Positions 19,547-29,766 are shown, counted from the stretch's first letter. The stretch is 36,338 nt of DNA from Chara braunii (GCA_003427395.1 BFEA01000342.1:1391249-1427586), one strand, 5' to 3'. Made by a program: numbers and translations. Notes: generated from the letters alone by a model not told the origin.

Positions 19547-20018
19547 TTGCAGGCCCTACAACAACTTAAGCTGCTCATTAACCGCAGATACATCCGCGTG
19601 CTGATTGATAATGGCTCAACGACTACCTTCTTATCTCCTAACGGGATTCGTAAGGCGGGCCTGGGAATGAAGCAAGTGGAATTGCAGAACCCTTGGCAGA
19701 CCCAGGTAGGCAACCAAGAGGTTGTCACCTCAACACATGTTGTCAAAGGTATGCGTGTCACCTTTGACAAGGATCGCATTGTCGCACATGAGCTGAACTT
19801 CTACATCTTGGACAAGTGTCCTTTCAACACGGTCATTGGCTTGGCTGGTTAAAGGCTCATTGTTTAGTTGCGACCTCAACACATGCTTTCAAAGGTGTGC
19901 GCGTCACCTTTGACAAGGCCCGCATTGTCGCACATGAGTAGAACTTCTACATCTTGGACAAGTGTCCTTTCGACGTGGCCATTAGCTTGGGCTGGTTAAA
20001 GGCTCATTGTCTAAGGAC
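19547..20018 (+). pseudogene. Element D protease with internal 146-bp tandem duplication
   Basis: The frame 19547-19852 contains RYIRVLIDNGSTTTFLS, with the active-site position (residues 21-24) reading D-N-G-S. IRKAGLGMKQVELQNPWQ and NFYILDKCPFNTVIGL follow. The 146 bp from 19727 to 19872 are repeated as 19873-20018 with scattered differences, so the second half of the protease (STH..KGVRVTFDK to CPFDVAISLGW) is present twice. The first copy has a one-base deletion in CTTGGCTGG and a stop follows. Retropepsin is a dimer that processes Gag-Pol. This copy cannot give a normal product. Confidence 0.8.
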
Positions 20019-20826
20019 CACGACGGCAGATACTTAGTTCGTGGTGCATGATGCAAAGGGGAACGAGCGTACCGTTCTGTTGGACGAGACGCGCGAGTCC
20101 CCAGTGACTCTTTCGAGTGCAAACAAGTTCTACAAATCAGTGCGCATGCGCAAGGAAGCTGAGCATGTGCATGTAGCCCTTGTGAAGCCCCTCGGAAAAT
20201 AATTCTACTTCTAATTTTGCTGCATTTTCTACCTCGAAAAATAATTCTACTTCTACTACCTCTACTTCTGTTCCATCTACTTCTACTGTAAGAAATCAGT
20301 CTACTTCTGATCCAACTACTTCGAATTCGGTTGTAATTACTGTAAATTCTCAATCTGATTTTCTCTCTCCTCAGGAGAATGATCCTCCACCGGAAGTCCC
20401 AACAAATATTTGTTGTCTATGAGATCGATTTCCTGAAGTTCTGGTTGAACCTCTTGGAGTCCCCGAGCGTCCGGTCAAACAGAAGATCGAGATAATAGAA
20501 GGGAGTGTTCCTTCAAAGGGTTGCGTCTACCTTATGGGACAAGACGAGTTGGAGGAGTTGAGGAGACTAATTGACGACATGATTGATCATGGGTGGATTA
20601 GGCCTAGTGAGTCTGAGTTCGGTGCACCTGTCTGTTTGTGCCAAGGAAAGGAGGCAAACTCCGGATGTGCATCGACTATCGTGGCCTAAACCGTATCACC
20701 CGAAAGAACGTTTATCCCATGCCTCCCATAGATGATCTGCTACATGTTGCAGGTGGGTGCAAGGTCTTCTCCAAGATCGACCTAAAGTCTGGCTACCACC
20801 AAATTGAAGTTGACCTGAACGACTAG
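20019..20826 (+). pseudogene. Element D Ser/Thr linker and RT fingers/palm start
   Basis: After a degenerate linker with a TCTACTTCT-rich Ser/Thr tract (about 20206-20330, also present in element E) come RT blocks: [77 protein letters not shown] and [15 protein letters not shown]. Frame changes near 20630 split the first part from the 20638-20826 frame. A TAG at 20824-20826 stands where element E has CAG. Confidence 0.8.
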
Positions 20827-20874
20827 CACAAAACTGCATTCAAAACACACGATGGGCAGTACGAATTCATCGTT

Positions 20875-21765
20875 ATGCCCTTTGGTCTTACGAATGCACC
20901 AGCCACATTTCCATGCCTCATAGACAAGGTTCTCCGCCATAATCTCAACAGGTTTGTTGTTGTTTACCTTGACGACATCCTGATTTTCAACAAGTCCATG
21001 GAAGAGCACGTCAAGCCCCGTGAGGAAGTTTTGCAGGTCCTCAAGGAAGCACAACTGCACCTCAACTTAGAGAAATTTGAGTTTGGAAGGGACAACGTCA
21101 TCTATCTTGGGCACCAATTGACTGCAAATGGCCTTGAGCCGGAGGCAACCAACGTTGAGGTCATACAAAAGCGGCCTAAACCGACGAACGTACGCAAATT
21201 GCGTTTTTTTCTTGGTTTGGCTTCGTATTATCGGAAGCTTGTGCCCAAATTTTCTGCCATTGCTCACCCACTCTCGAGACTAACAAGCAAAAATGTTGCC
21301 AATGCGTGGTATGAGAAATGCGAGACTGCGTTCCAAGCCTTGAAAGAGGCTTTGGTAAATCATTCTGTGCTCCGCATTGCGGATCCCAACCTCACGTTCG
21401 TAGTCACTACGGACGCGAGCCAATATGAAATTGGTGCAGTGCTGCAACAAGATGATGGCAATGGCCTGCGTCCGCTCGAGTATTACAGCAAACGCATGCC
21501 CAGCCACAAGGTAGCTACCTCCAGATATGTGTGTGAGCTCTATGCCTTGCGAGAGGCTCTCACACATTGGAAGCACTACCGTTTGGGTCGTCACTTCAAA
21601 GTTTACTCGGATCATCAGACCTTGCATTGGATTAAAACGCAAACTGATCTCTCTCCGACGCTGACCCGCTGGTTGCACGACATTGATGTTTACAATTTTA
21701 AACTAAAACACAAGGCTGTTATAATCGTGTTGTTGATGCTTTGTCGCGTCATCCTCAGTTTTTGA
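20875..21765 (+). pseudogene. Element D RT palm/thumb and RNase H
   Basis: A 296-residue frame, in frame with the segment before the TAG at 20824. It has [12 protein letters not shown], the YLDDILIF catalytic box intact, FEFGRDNVIYLGHQL and LGLASYYRKLVPKFS. RNase H shows TTDASQYEIGAVL, YVCELYAL and YSDHQTLHW, so all three acidic residues of the DED set visible here are kept. It ends in a frameshift inside the KHK..CYNRVVDALSRHPQ motif near 21715, so the last residues are out of frame. This is the best preserved RT/RNase H of the four copies. Confidence 0.87.
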
Positions 21766-22418
21766 CTTGCCTTGTGAGCTCATATGACCTTCGGAGGAAA
21801 CTCATGGAGGATCTAGTCGAACACACTGCCAAGGATCTGGACCTTAGTCCCATCCTTGAGCAGCTCAAGGTTGACCCTAGCAGTCAGCCTGATTTTCATG
21901 AGTGCAAGTGTCTTGTATTCCGCTGGTATGGGAAGTTTGATCGTTTGTGTGCACCCAACCATGCGCCTCTCCGGACTCATTTCTTGGATTTGGCACATGG
22001 TCGAAGTGGACACTTCGACTTTGAGAAGACTTGTGCAAGTCTTGCAGGAGTTTGATTGGCCAGGAACAAAGCGATCCGCTCAGAAATTTATTGCGGAATG
22101 CCAAGTCTGTCAAAGAACCAAGGTTATGGCGTGTTGAAACCCCTCCCCATTCCTTATGGACATAGTGAGTCGGTCTCTATCGATTTCACGGACATGGGAA
22201 AGGTGAGCGAGGGAGGACATTCACAAGTTATGGTTATCGTGGATCGGTTTTCCAAAATTTTGAATCTGATTCCTCTACCTTCTCATGCACCAACTGAGCT
22301 TGTGATCGAAGAGTTTCACCAGCAGTACATTTTGCTATATGGACCCCCGAAAACTCTTGTGAGTGATCGGGACAGTTGGTTCATTAGTACCAATTGGAAG
22401 GACTTCACTTCTCATACA
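21741..22418 (+). pseudogene. Element D integrase, N-terminal zinc finger to second catalytic Asp
   Basis: Three overlapping frames together cover integrase. 21741-22055 gives SRHPQFLTCLVSSYDLRR and LAHGRSGHFDFEKT with the H-x3-H part. After a frameshift near 22040, FDWPGTKRSAQKFIAECQVCQRTK gives C-x2-C. After another near 22120, VLKPLPIPYGHSESVSIDFTDM gives the first catalytic Asp and LVSDRDSWFIS the second. At 22419 the coding sequence is interrupted by the TTAA-flanked insertion and resumes at 23246 with the Glu motif. Confidence 0.82.
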
Positions 22419-22422
22419 TTAA

Positions 22423-23241
22423 ACCACTATTACCTCCTCTAGTGTTGGGAAATTAGGGGAAGATGAACGTTTTCCCATTTTCCCTAAAGAGTTCGGAGGT
22501 ACCACAGACTCGGCATCAGTTGTATTTCCCATTACCAAAAAAAAGAAAAAAGAGAAGAAAAGAAAGAAACGAAGGACATCAGGGAAGGCCGTGAAGGACG
22601 TGCTCACATCAGAACTCAAAGGAATGCATCTACCCAGAAACATAGCCAGTTTCGTTTTTTGCATGTATTTTGCTTTCTTTTTTTGGTGATCCGCATGTAG
22701 TGCCCTGCCAACGAGAGGCAAGGCGCATTCCATGGGCAGCTGACACTTTGCAACGGGGGGCGCATTCTCACTCCTACCCCAAATTTTGTATCCAATTGCT
22801 TTCACATTCAAAATCTTGTTGCTTTTTTGTTTTCTTTTTCTTTCTTTTTTTTCTGTTGTCGTGATTACAACAGGGCTGCAATGACCGTTGGGAGGGCATA
22901 CTATCACAGGTACTCCAGATTCTGTATCTAACTGCTTCCACATCCAAACAGTTATTGCTGAATTTTTGTTTTTTTCTTTTGCTTGTTCCTGCTGCCATGA
23001 TTTCAGCAAAGCTGCAACGCTCGTTGAAGGTGCATACTCTCACATGTACCCCAAAATCTGCATCCGTTTGCTTTCACGTCCCTAGCGTAGTTGATTTTTT
23101 TAATTTTTTCTTTTTTTCTTTTTTTTTCCCCAATTTCCGAAGAGAAGCATAAAAGAAAACACAATGGGACCCAGGCTCGGCAACTTTCAGTGCACAGTGA
23201 AATTCAGGGTTGGCAAAAACAGGTTGGGAGGTACTAGTGGT
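22423..23241. mobile_element. 819-bp non-autonomous DNA element flanked by TTAA, inside D integrase
   Basis: Left end ACCACTATTACCTCC (22423-22437) and right end GGAGGTACTAGTGGT (23227-23241) are terminal inverted repeats matching at 14 of 15 positions. TTAA flanks both sides (22419-22422 and 23242-23245). Removing the insert with one TTAA restores continuity with element E integrase DNA. A TTAA target duplication is characteristic of piggyBac-type elements, but I do not recognise the terminal repeat and see no transposase, so the superfamily is inferred. The interior is a 136-bp tandem array with T-rich tracts. Confidence 0.8.
22622..23105. repeat. 136-bp tandem array inside the TTAA element
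   Basis: Units begin at 22760, 22896 and 23032, exactly 136 bp apart. Each opens GCATACT-CTCAC-like sequence, then TACCCCAAA.TCTGTATCC, GCTTTCACATCC and a T-rich tract, and closes with GGGCTGCAACG.CCGTTG-like sequence. A degraded earlier unit may start near 22622. Plus- and minus-strand frames across it (for example 22419-23009 minus) are reverse readings of the T-rich tracts. Confidence 0.8.
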
Positions 23242-23245
23242 TTAA

Positions 23246-23450
23246 ACTCAACAAGACTTCTGGTCGACACCCCGAAGCCAATGGATTGGTCGAGGAAATC
23301 AACCAGACTGCCACTCAACTACTTCGCGGGTTAATTGTTCCAGATCAAAACAAGTGGGACAAGGAGTTACACAAAGTGAAAGGGTTGTACAACAACTCCA
23401 TTCACTCTGCAACTGGCGTGACACCGAATCAATTGCAATATGGTTGGTAG
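23246..23450 (+). pseudogene. Element D integrase, Glu motif (after the insertion)
   Basis: The coding sequence resumes with KTSGRHPEANGLVEEINQT, giving the catalytic Glu of integrase, then LLRGLIVPDQNKWDKEL, LYNNSIHSATGVTPNQL and YGW. It stops at a TAG (23448-23450) where element E has CAG. It has no start codon of its own. Confidence 0.82.
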
Positions 23451-24040
23451 TTGTGCAATCCTCTCTCCTATCTATTCCCCGAACGATCACCTAGTCTTAC
23501 GCCCTGCATGCCTGGCTACAATGCCAAAAATGCACGCTTGCTCAAAGCTGCTATCACAGCGATGAACAAGCGTCAGCATGCCATGATGAAACATGCTAAC
23601 AAGTTGCGCAAAGAACGAAACTTCAAAGTAGGAAGTTATGTCTGGGTCAAAATGCCTGAACTTTCTGACGAAGAGGGCGTCTCACGAAAGCTTCTTCCAC
23701 TGTACTATGGCCCTTGGCAGGTTCTAAAGGTGGTAGTGGATGATTTTGGACCTTCGTATGTGATTGACATGCCTCCTCATCTGCGCCTATATCGAGTCTT
23801 TCACACGTGCAAATTGTTTCCACACATCGGTGATGAGACTTTTCTCTTCCGAGATCCTATGATACCTCGTCCTATCAACGGCGGCTATGAAGTAGACAAA
23901 ATTGTTTCCCATAAAGGAAGAGGGAGGAACAAACAGTACAAGGTTCACTTCCTCTATCACCCGTTGAACGAGTTTTACTAGATCGACCGAAAAGAGTAGC
24001 TAAAGAATGCTCCCCGTGTTGTTAACGATATGAACGACAG
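23451..24040 (+). pseudogene. Element D integrase C-terminus and chromodomain
   Basis: This continues after the TAG in the same frame: LLKAAITAMNKRQHAMMKHANK, FKVGSYVWVKMPEL, LPLYYGPWQVLKVVVDDFGPSYVIDM and YRVFHTCKLFP, then a chromodomain: YEVDKIVSHKGRGRNKQYKVHFLYHPLNEFY. Here a TAG (23979-23981) replaces the Trp codon of element E. After it IDRKE, another stop, and LKNAPRVVND complete a degraded last helix. The chromodomain family is the same as in element E. Confidence 0.83.
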
Positions 24041-24192
24041 ATCGTTGATGGACATACTACTAAGCTGTTTGCAGAACTCACTCCTCATGGTTATACCAAA
24101 GCTCTCTTTCTGATCTACGCCTACGATGCATTTTGTGCCGACTCTAAATGAATCACTCGCTCGAAGGGACCTCGCTCTTGAGAGGGGGGTAA

Positions 24193-25559
24193 CGTAATGA
24201 CCCGCCAAAACATAGACTGAGAACACTGCTGACTTTTGGGATTTGCCGCTGGAATGAATGCCTTGCTGAGATTCCCGCATTTTGTTGTGATTTCTAAGTA
24301 TGTGTGTGTGTGGGTGCGTGCCGGTTTGCGTGCCTGTCTGAGTGCTTGTCGGCTGAGTGTGCGTGTGACCCACAACGGTACTTGTTGGTTGAAAGGCCCC
24401 GCAGGGCCTGTACTTCCCTGCGGCCGTGACTTTGAGGGTTGCAACGGGGAAAACACTCAAGTAGCGGGGGTAGGCCCGCGACACCTAGAGCAGCGGGGAA
24501 AAACACTCAAGTAGCAGGTAGGCCGGTACCACTCTGGTAGTGGTAGAAGTGTCCGGTACTGGAGGCCGAGCAGAAGAAGACAAAAAGTTGGCATTTTTAG
24601 AGGCCCAGTAGCGGTAGGTTAGAGGTAGGCCGGTACCAGTCCAAGTAGCCTGAGTCTAAGGCCTGTCCGGCCGATAGCAGAGCCTGCAATGATGTTTCCG
24701 TCCGAAAGGGAGGAGGTACCGGTTGCTGGGAGGCCGCTCGTCCTAGGAAGTCACCATCCAACAAGCCAGTAGGCCACTATATCTTCTGGAGGAGCAAGCA
24801 GCTCCTCATTTGCGGTATGCAAGGATTGGCGACATGCTGTTGGAGCCAAGCGCTGAACTTGGGAAGCACTGCCTGGAGGTGAAGAGCAGTTCCGCGCTCA
24901 TCTTGGCTACGGCGAGCAGCCCAGCCTGTGGAGGAGGAAGAAGGGGGCGAAGGAGGAGAGTGGCGAGGTACCTACCTGGCTATGGTGGACACCATCTTCA
25001 TCACCTTGTTGGGCGCTACATCTAGAAGGCCCCAGTTGGGGTAGTGCCACACCAAGGAAGCTCGAGGCAGAATCAGGCATGGCAGCTTAGTGAGCAGCGA
25101 CATAACCGCTTTGGGTTGTCCTTTGGACAGGAGTGTAGCGACATAGCTGCTTTCCGTTGTCTTATGCACAGGAGGGCAAAGCCCTCTGTAGTCTGCCATA
25201 GCCTATGCATGTGAGAGGAGGAAGAAGAGGGGAAGCCATAGCTATGGTGGACCTATTGTGGTGTCAACAATAAGAGGGAACTTCGGATATTGATTCTGGT
25301 TCATCCACTCATTGTTATTATTATTATTGGAAGAAGAATAAGATTGGCGAAGTGAAGGAGGAGGAAGGTGGAGAGAGAAGTGGGGTTTGTCACTGGTCTT
25401 GCTGGTGTACATCTTCTTCTTCTTCTTCTTCTTCTTCTTCTTCTTCTTTCTCTCTTCTTTGGTATCTATCTCTTTGCAAGTGCTTTCATTTCTTTCGCAA
25501 TCGGGTGGCATTATCTTTCATTGTGAATTTGCACTTTGGGAATGACCAGGATCGTAACA
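24193..25559 (+). repeat. 3' LTR of element D
   Basis: It starts CGTAATGACCCGCC (first T of the usual TG changed to C) after a GAGAGGGGGGT purine tract (about 24179-24190) and ends ATCGTAACA at 25559. Length is 1367 bp against 1348 bp for the uninterrupted E LTR. It contains the 41-bp duplication (25094-25175) and a TTC microsatellite (about 25411-25447). The sequence after 25559 is the tail of an F2 pol frame, so the element inserted into F2. LTR open frames (for example 24236-24514) are not counted as genes. Confidence 0.85.
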
Positions 25560-25560
25560 G

Positions 25561-25650
25561 TTCACCAGAACTGAGCTTCTAGAGGCCATTCCCGACATAG
25601 TACATGCCTATGAGAGGGCGAGGAAGTGTAAGGGCCCTACCTTAGATTAG
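25561..25650 (+). pseudogene. F2 pol C-terminal tail (end of chromodomain)
   Basis: Directly after the D LTR, 29 codons and a TAG read FTRTELLEAIPDIVHAYERA and onward, matching the end of a chromodomain (compare FTREELIDTAPQVVAEYE of element C). It lies 8 bp before the F2 3' LTR start at 25659, the normal place for the end of pol. Almost all of F2's coding region is otherwise missing. Too short for family assignment beyond Ty3/gypsy chromovirus. Confidence 0.6.
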
Positions 25651-25658
25651 AGAGTTCT

Positions 25659-26505
25659 TGTAGGACCTCGAATTTAGGACAGCGGGAGTGAAACAGTCTC
25701 ACCCATATTGCACGAGAGTGCAGATCCCAAGCTTGATCCCTGGACCTACCGGTACTTTTGTACAGCTACTTGTAGGCCCCGTGAGCCTCGAACCCACGAC
25801 CTGTCCCAAAAAAGTCATAGTTTAGTGCTTCGTTCGTTAGTTGGGTTCTCGGTACTTGAACCATAGTACTTATGAATAGTCGTCTTAGGAGTCAGTGTAT
25901 CAGTCTAGCCTAGGTCCTTCCAGAAGACAGTTGACCTTAGCTGAGTCAGCAAGGAGAAGTAGCCCTAAGGCCTAGCGAAGGGTCAATCTACCGAACTAGG
26001 AGTGTCTAGAAGCCGATAGTTGACTCTTCCGGATTGTAGGGGTCAATCAGTAAGTCCACCTAGTCTAGTCAGCAAGTACCAGGTGGGGATGCACAAGTTT
26101 TGGTTGGGACCGATGGCAGGCCAGACCACCAACGAAACACTATAAATAAAAAAGCAGAGCTCAGCCAGTCATTCATTCGCTTATCAGCCATGCAGAAGCG
26201 TTGCTGAAGTGACTTGTGCATCGGAGATCTGCAGGAGCCTGAAGGAGAAGTGGGCAGCGACCATAGCCGCTAGAGGAGGACGAAGACGATGGCGGCCATA
26301 GCCGCCAACTTGTTGACGAAAACAGTGTGTGGGTGGGTGTGGACATTCAGGTAGATCCTAGCGTGTGCATGCATGCTTGTGAGTGTGAGAAGGTGAGCCG
26401 CTAGTAGTTACAGGGTTCGGGTGGTAAGTCAGATTGGCGCCAGGCGCCATAGCTACAAGTGTGACAAGTTGGCTTTTACTGGGTTTACGGCCAAAGAAAT
26501 ATCTC
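25659..26505 (+). repeat. F2 3' LTR, left part
   Basis: It starts TGTAGGACCTCG and follows the F2 5' LTR (5775-6590) in direct orientation, with the same TATA box (26141-26148). It breaks at ATATCTC (ending 26505), where element E inserted, and continues at 34970. The two parts together make about 980 bp. Confidence 0.8.
26141..26148 (+). promoter_or_regulatory. TATA box of the second F2 LTR
   Basis: TATAAATA at the same place as in the first F2 LTR (6223-6230), followed by a conserved CATTCATTCG segment. It supports U3/R assignment. Confidence 0.5.
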
Positions 26506-28375
26506 TGTAATGACCCGTCAAAACACAGACTGAGAACACTGCTGATTTATGAAGTTTTGCCGATGGAATGGATGCCTTGCTTAGATTCCCGCATTCTGCT
26601 GTGTTTTCTAAGTCTGTCTGCGTGTGCGTGCTTGTGACCTGCGTGCCTGTTTGAATGCTTGTCGGTATGAGTGTGTGTGTGACCCGCAAGGGTACTTGCT
26701 TGTTTGGCGGGCCCGTAGGGCCGGTACTTACCTGTGGTCGTGGCATTGAGGGTGGCAGCAGGGGAAAACACTCGAGTAGCGAAGGCAGGGGCCCCCGACA
26801 CCTGGAGCAGCGAAAAAACACTCAAGTAGCGGTTAGGCCTGTACCACACCCAGTAGCATTAGATGTGTCGGGTACTCGAGGCCGAGCAGAAGAAGACAGA
26901 GTTGGCATTTTTAGAGGCCCAGTAGCGGTAGGCTAGGTCTAGGCCGGTACCAGTCCATCCAGTCTGAGTCTAGAGCCTATGCGGGCAATATCAGAGTCTG
27001 CAATGATGTTTCCCTCCGAAAAGGAGAAGGTACCGGTTGCTTAGGAGGCCGAGCAGCCTAGAAGTCACCGCCCAGGAGCCAAGCAGGCCGCTATATCAAG
27101 AGGCCGAGGCAAGAGCTCGGCCTCATTCTTCAGTGTGCAAGTTTGGCGACACGCTGCTGGAGCGCTGGCTGGAGTGGCGCTGGGTACTACAGCGCTGCTG
27201 GGAGGAAGAAGCCAGGAGCTTCCACCTTGGCTATGGTGGAGCTCTACCGGTAGGAGGAGGGAGAAGGGGACCAAGGGGGAGAGTGGTAGGGTACTTACCT
27301 GGCTATGGCAGACACCATCTTCATCACCTTGTTAGGCGCTGCATCTGGAAGGCCCCAATGGGGGTAATGCAAGGAAGCTCGAGGCAGAGTCAGGCATGGC
27401 GGTTGAGCGGGCAGCGGCATAGCTGCATGGTGATGACCTTGAAGTGGGGCAGCAACATATAGCTGCTTTGGGTTGTCCTTTGGACAGGAGGCCTATGAAT
27501 CCCCCTCGGCGGCGGCCATCCGCGGACAAGTCCGAGGCCGCGGCCCCGCGGAAGTGTCCGCGGCCCGCGGCCATGAAAAAAAAAAAAAAAAAAAAAAAAA
27601 ATTCTGAAAAAAAAATATGTTATGCAGAAAAATATACTGAACAACTTTTGCCTTGTGGTCATATCCAAAAACGTTACTGAATTTAAAATAAAAAATCACA
27701 TACGTTTCATGTTTTTTTTTTGGAAAAAAAAAACAAACAGCTTTTGCCTCAGGAAAATTAGTTTTTGAATTTTTAAAATTCGAAGACGAAGTCAAAAAAT
27801 AAAATAAAAAATTGCGCAATTTAGATCTCGAAAAGATCTACAACCCCATATTTGTTGTTTTCTTTTTTGATAAATTTTTAAGGTCACAGAAAATTCCTGA
27901 AAGTCGCGGCCGCACCCAACCGCGGTCGGAGCCGCGGCGGCCGTGATCACGTCCTCCCTCCGAGCTTGACCCCGCAGACGCGTCCACCGGTGTTTCATAG
28001 CAGGAGGCTGAAGCCTCAGTAGTCCGCCATATCCTCGGCCTGTATGTAGAGGAAGAGGAAGGGTGGCCATGGCTATAGTGGACCTCATGTTGTGTCTGCA
28101 GTAGAAGTGGGATTCGGACATTGATTCTGGTTCAATCATTCAAAACTATTATTATTATTTCTTGTTTGAATAAGAGGGGAGGAGATAAGGAGGAAGAGAT
28201 TGGTTGGCAAGGAAGAAGAGCCTTGTCATTGGTCTATGCTGGAGTATATCATCTTCTTCTTCTTTCTTACTTCTTCTTTCCCTCCCTCTCCTCTCCAGTT
28301 CATTCATTTCTTTTTGCAACTGGATGGCATACTTTCAGATGAATGTATACTTCGAAATTGGCCAGGATCGTAACA
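26506..28375 (+). repeat. 5' LTR of element E, interrupted by a MITE
   Basis: It runs from TGTAATGACCCG to ATCGTAACA, 1870 bp. It exceeds the 3' LTR by 522 bp, explained mainly by the 508-bp MITE at 27493-28000 and its 8-bp target duplication. The rest aligns with 33622-34969: 27141-27360 against 34238-34457 shows two mismatches, while 26640-26890 is clearly more diverged. Confidence 0.87.
27493..28000. mobile_element. 508-bp hAT-like MITE in the E 5' LTR
   Basis: The 3' LTR of the same element lacks this segment, giving a direct empty site. It is flanked by an 8-bp duplication CAGGAGGC (27485-27492 and 28001-28008), typical of hAT elements. Its ends are inverted: left CTATGAATCCCC, right complement CTATGAAACACC. 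GC-rich subterminal zones carry repeated CCGCGG (at least five left, two right) around an AT-rich core with a 26-base A run (27576-27601). No transposase frame is present. The start differs from the common hAT CAGGG/TAGGG ends, so the superfamily rests on target-site length. Confidence 0.85.
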
Positions 28376-29766
28376 TTGGTATCAGAGCGGATTCTACTTG
28401 CTGGCGAGAGGGCTTTGATAGGCGTTCGGGTTGTTGAGGACCATACAGGCCAACTCGCAAAGGTGTTCGACGAACTCAAGAAGTTACGCGAGGACATGGC
28501 CCTGATGGCGCAGCAACACCGTGACCGGCTGCAACAGTTTGCTAACTTGCAGCCTGCCCAAAATGTCCTTCCGCCTGCCTACCCTGTGTCTAGTGCTGCG
28601 TGTCATTCCGTTATTGCCCCTCTAAATGTGTCTTCTTCTAATTCTTCTTCTTCTTCTTTGAGTGTGACTTACAGTCTATCCGGATCTGCAACAGGTCTAG
28701 ACCCCGCTGTTGCTGCTGCTGCTGCTGCAGCGGCAAGTGGCAGTGCAGGGCATTCTGGAACTGTTGCAGTCCTGAGTTCGGACCCATCAGTCGCTGGTCC
28801 AAGCTGCAACTTTCCTTACATGGATAGAAAGGCGGCGCAGATCCCGTCCAAGTATGACGGAAAGGACGACATCGAATCTTGGATCAGTTCAATGCGATCC
28901 TACTTCGATGTGCTGGGGACACTCCCAGTTACTCAGTTGTCGGTCCTAGGGACCAATGTGGAACCCGTCGTAAGAGGATTCTTCGAAATCCAAGTTGTAC
29001 AAGTAGGCTATAAAAGAATAGACCTGAACAAATGGTTGAAGGCTACGCCTATAGCCACACGCGAAGAACTCTTGATTAAACAGTAAGCTGATCTACATGA
29101 TGCAGCTAAAGCTAGACTTAAGCTTGACAAGCTCAAGCACAACAAGTGGACCGGCACCATGCATAGCTTGTAGCAATATGTTAGTAAACTATTGGCTACT
29201 CCGGATCTGGAGATGACTGCGCAGTCTTGCTTGGATGTGATAAAAGGCACGGTCCCCTCTACTATAACACATCGCTTGTGGCTTGGACTCATCGCGTATA
29301 CAGATTGGCTTACCCTCATGCGGGACTTAATCAAACTGGAGGCACAAGACCTCCCGGTGGATCGGGTGGCAAAAAGACCACCGGTCGCAAACGGTTTTCG
29401 GGCAGCAACCGTTTTTCAGCGCATGATCTAGAGCAAGGCTGCGAGGCATCTTGCTCTTCGTCAGCCCATGAGTCTGAGTGTGTGAATGATGATGAATCTA
29501 TGAATGCCTTAAAAAAGACTGCCTTCACAAGTAAGGGACCAAGGACCACAATGAAGAACAATACTAACACCATTCTCCTTCCCAAGGGAGCGAAGATTCC
29601 ACCCAAACAGGAAGATCCTGCCACAAAGCCATGGGCAGATCTCCGGATCAGTGAAAGTGAGTGGAAACAGAGGGTGAAGAAAGGGGTTTGCCTGCATTGC
29701 TTCAAACTGAGACATTCAGTCCAACATTGCTTCAGATTGCAGCACGGAAACCAGCAACGGGGTTAG
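28376..29766 (+). pseudogene. Element E gag
   Basis: Gag coding starts downstream of the PBS. The open frame begins in the LTR at 28343, but the first Met after the PBS is near 28495 (MALMAQQHRDRLQQ). A Ser-rich and a poly-Ala stretch (GCT microsatellite near 28708-28730) precede the capsid segment: KYDGKDDIESWISSMRSYFDVLG, EPVVRGFFEIQVV, LNKWLKATPIATREELL. Stops at 29084-29086 (TAA) and 29171-29173 (TAG) and a frameshift near 29350 follow. The last part (to 29766) ends in an intact zinc knuckle C-x2-C-x4-H-x4-C (CLHCFKLRHSVQHC). Compared with element D, the N-terminal coiled-coil region is absent. Confidence 0.8.
28377..28388 (+). promoter_or_regulatory. Primer binding site of element E (Met-tRNA type)
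   Basis: TGGTATCAGAGC lies one base after the LTR end at 28375, a complete match to the usual Met-tRNA-type PBS and identical to that of F2 at 6721. Confidence 0.87.

Larger units (their letters stand above)
7756..25559 (+). mobile_element. Element D: Ty3/gypsy chromovirus, heavily interrupted
   Basis: The gag, protease, RT, RNase H, integrase and chromodomain remnants at 17909-24040 and a 3' LTR at 24193-25559 are certain. The 5' LTR piece and PBS at 7756-8255 belong to the same LTR subfamily (shared 41-bp duplication) and are proposed, not proven, to be the other end of this element. If so, the intervening 9336-17779 block is a later insertion carrying element C. A second insertion (22423-23241) splits the integrase. 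Pol contains several stops and frameshifts. The RT YLDD is intact. Confidence 0.65.

Noticed and set aside
19982-20353. Arg/Ser-rich minus-strand frame resembling an RS-domain protein
   Set aside because: It is the reverse of the TCTACTTCT-rich Ser/Thr linker of element D pol; the same shadow appears in element E (30454-30681).
22423-23241. CACTA (EnSpm/CMC) transposon, because the ends contain CACTA
   Set aside because: With ends starting at CACTA the flanking 3 bp are AAC and GTT, not a direct repeat. Starting one or two bases earlier gives matching TTAA flanks and better inverted repeats.
27037-27462. Open frame conserved in LTR copies (also 34134-34607)
   Set aside because: The similarity is that of the LTR pair itself. 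The D LTR breaks the frame and there is no known domain.
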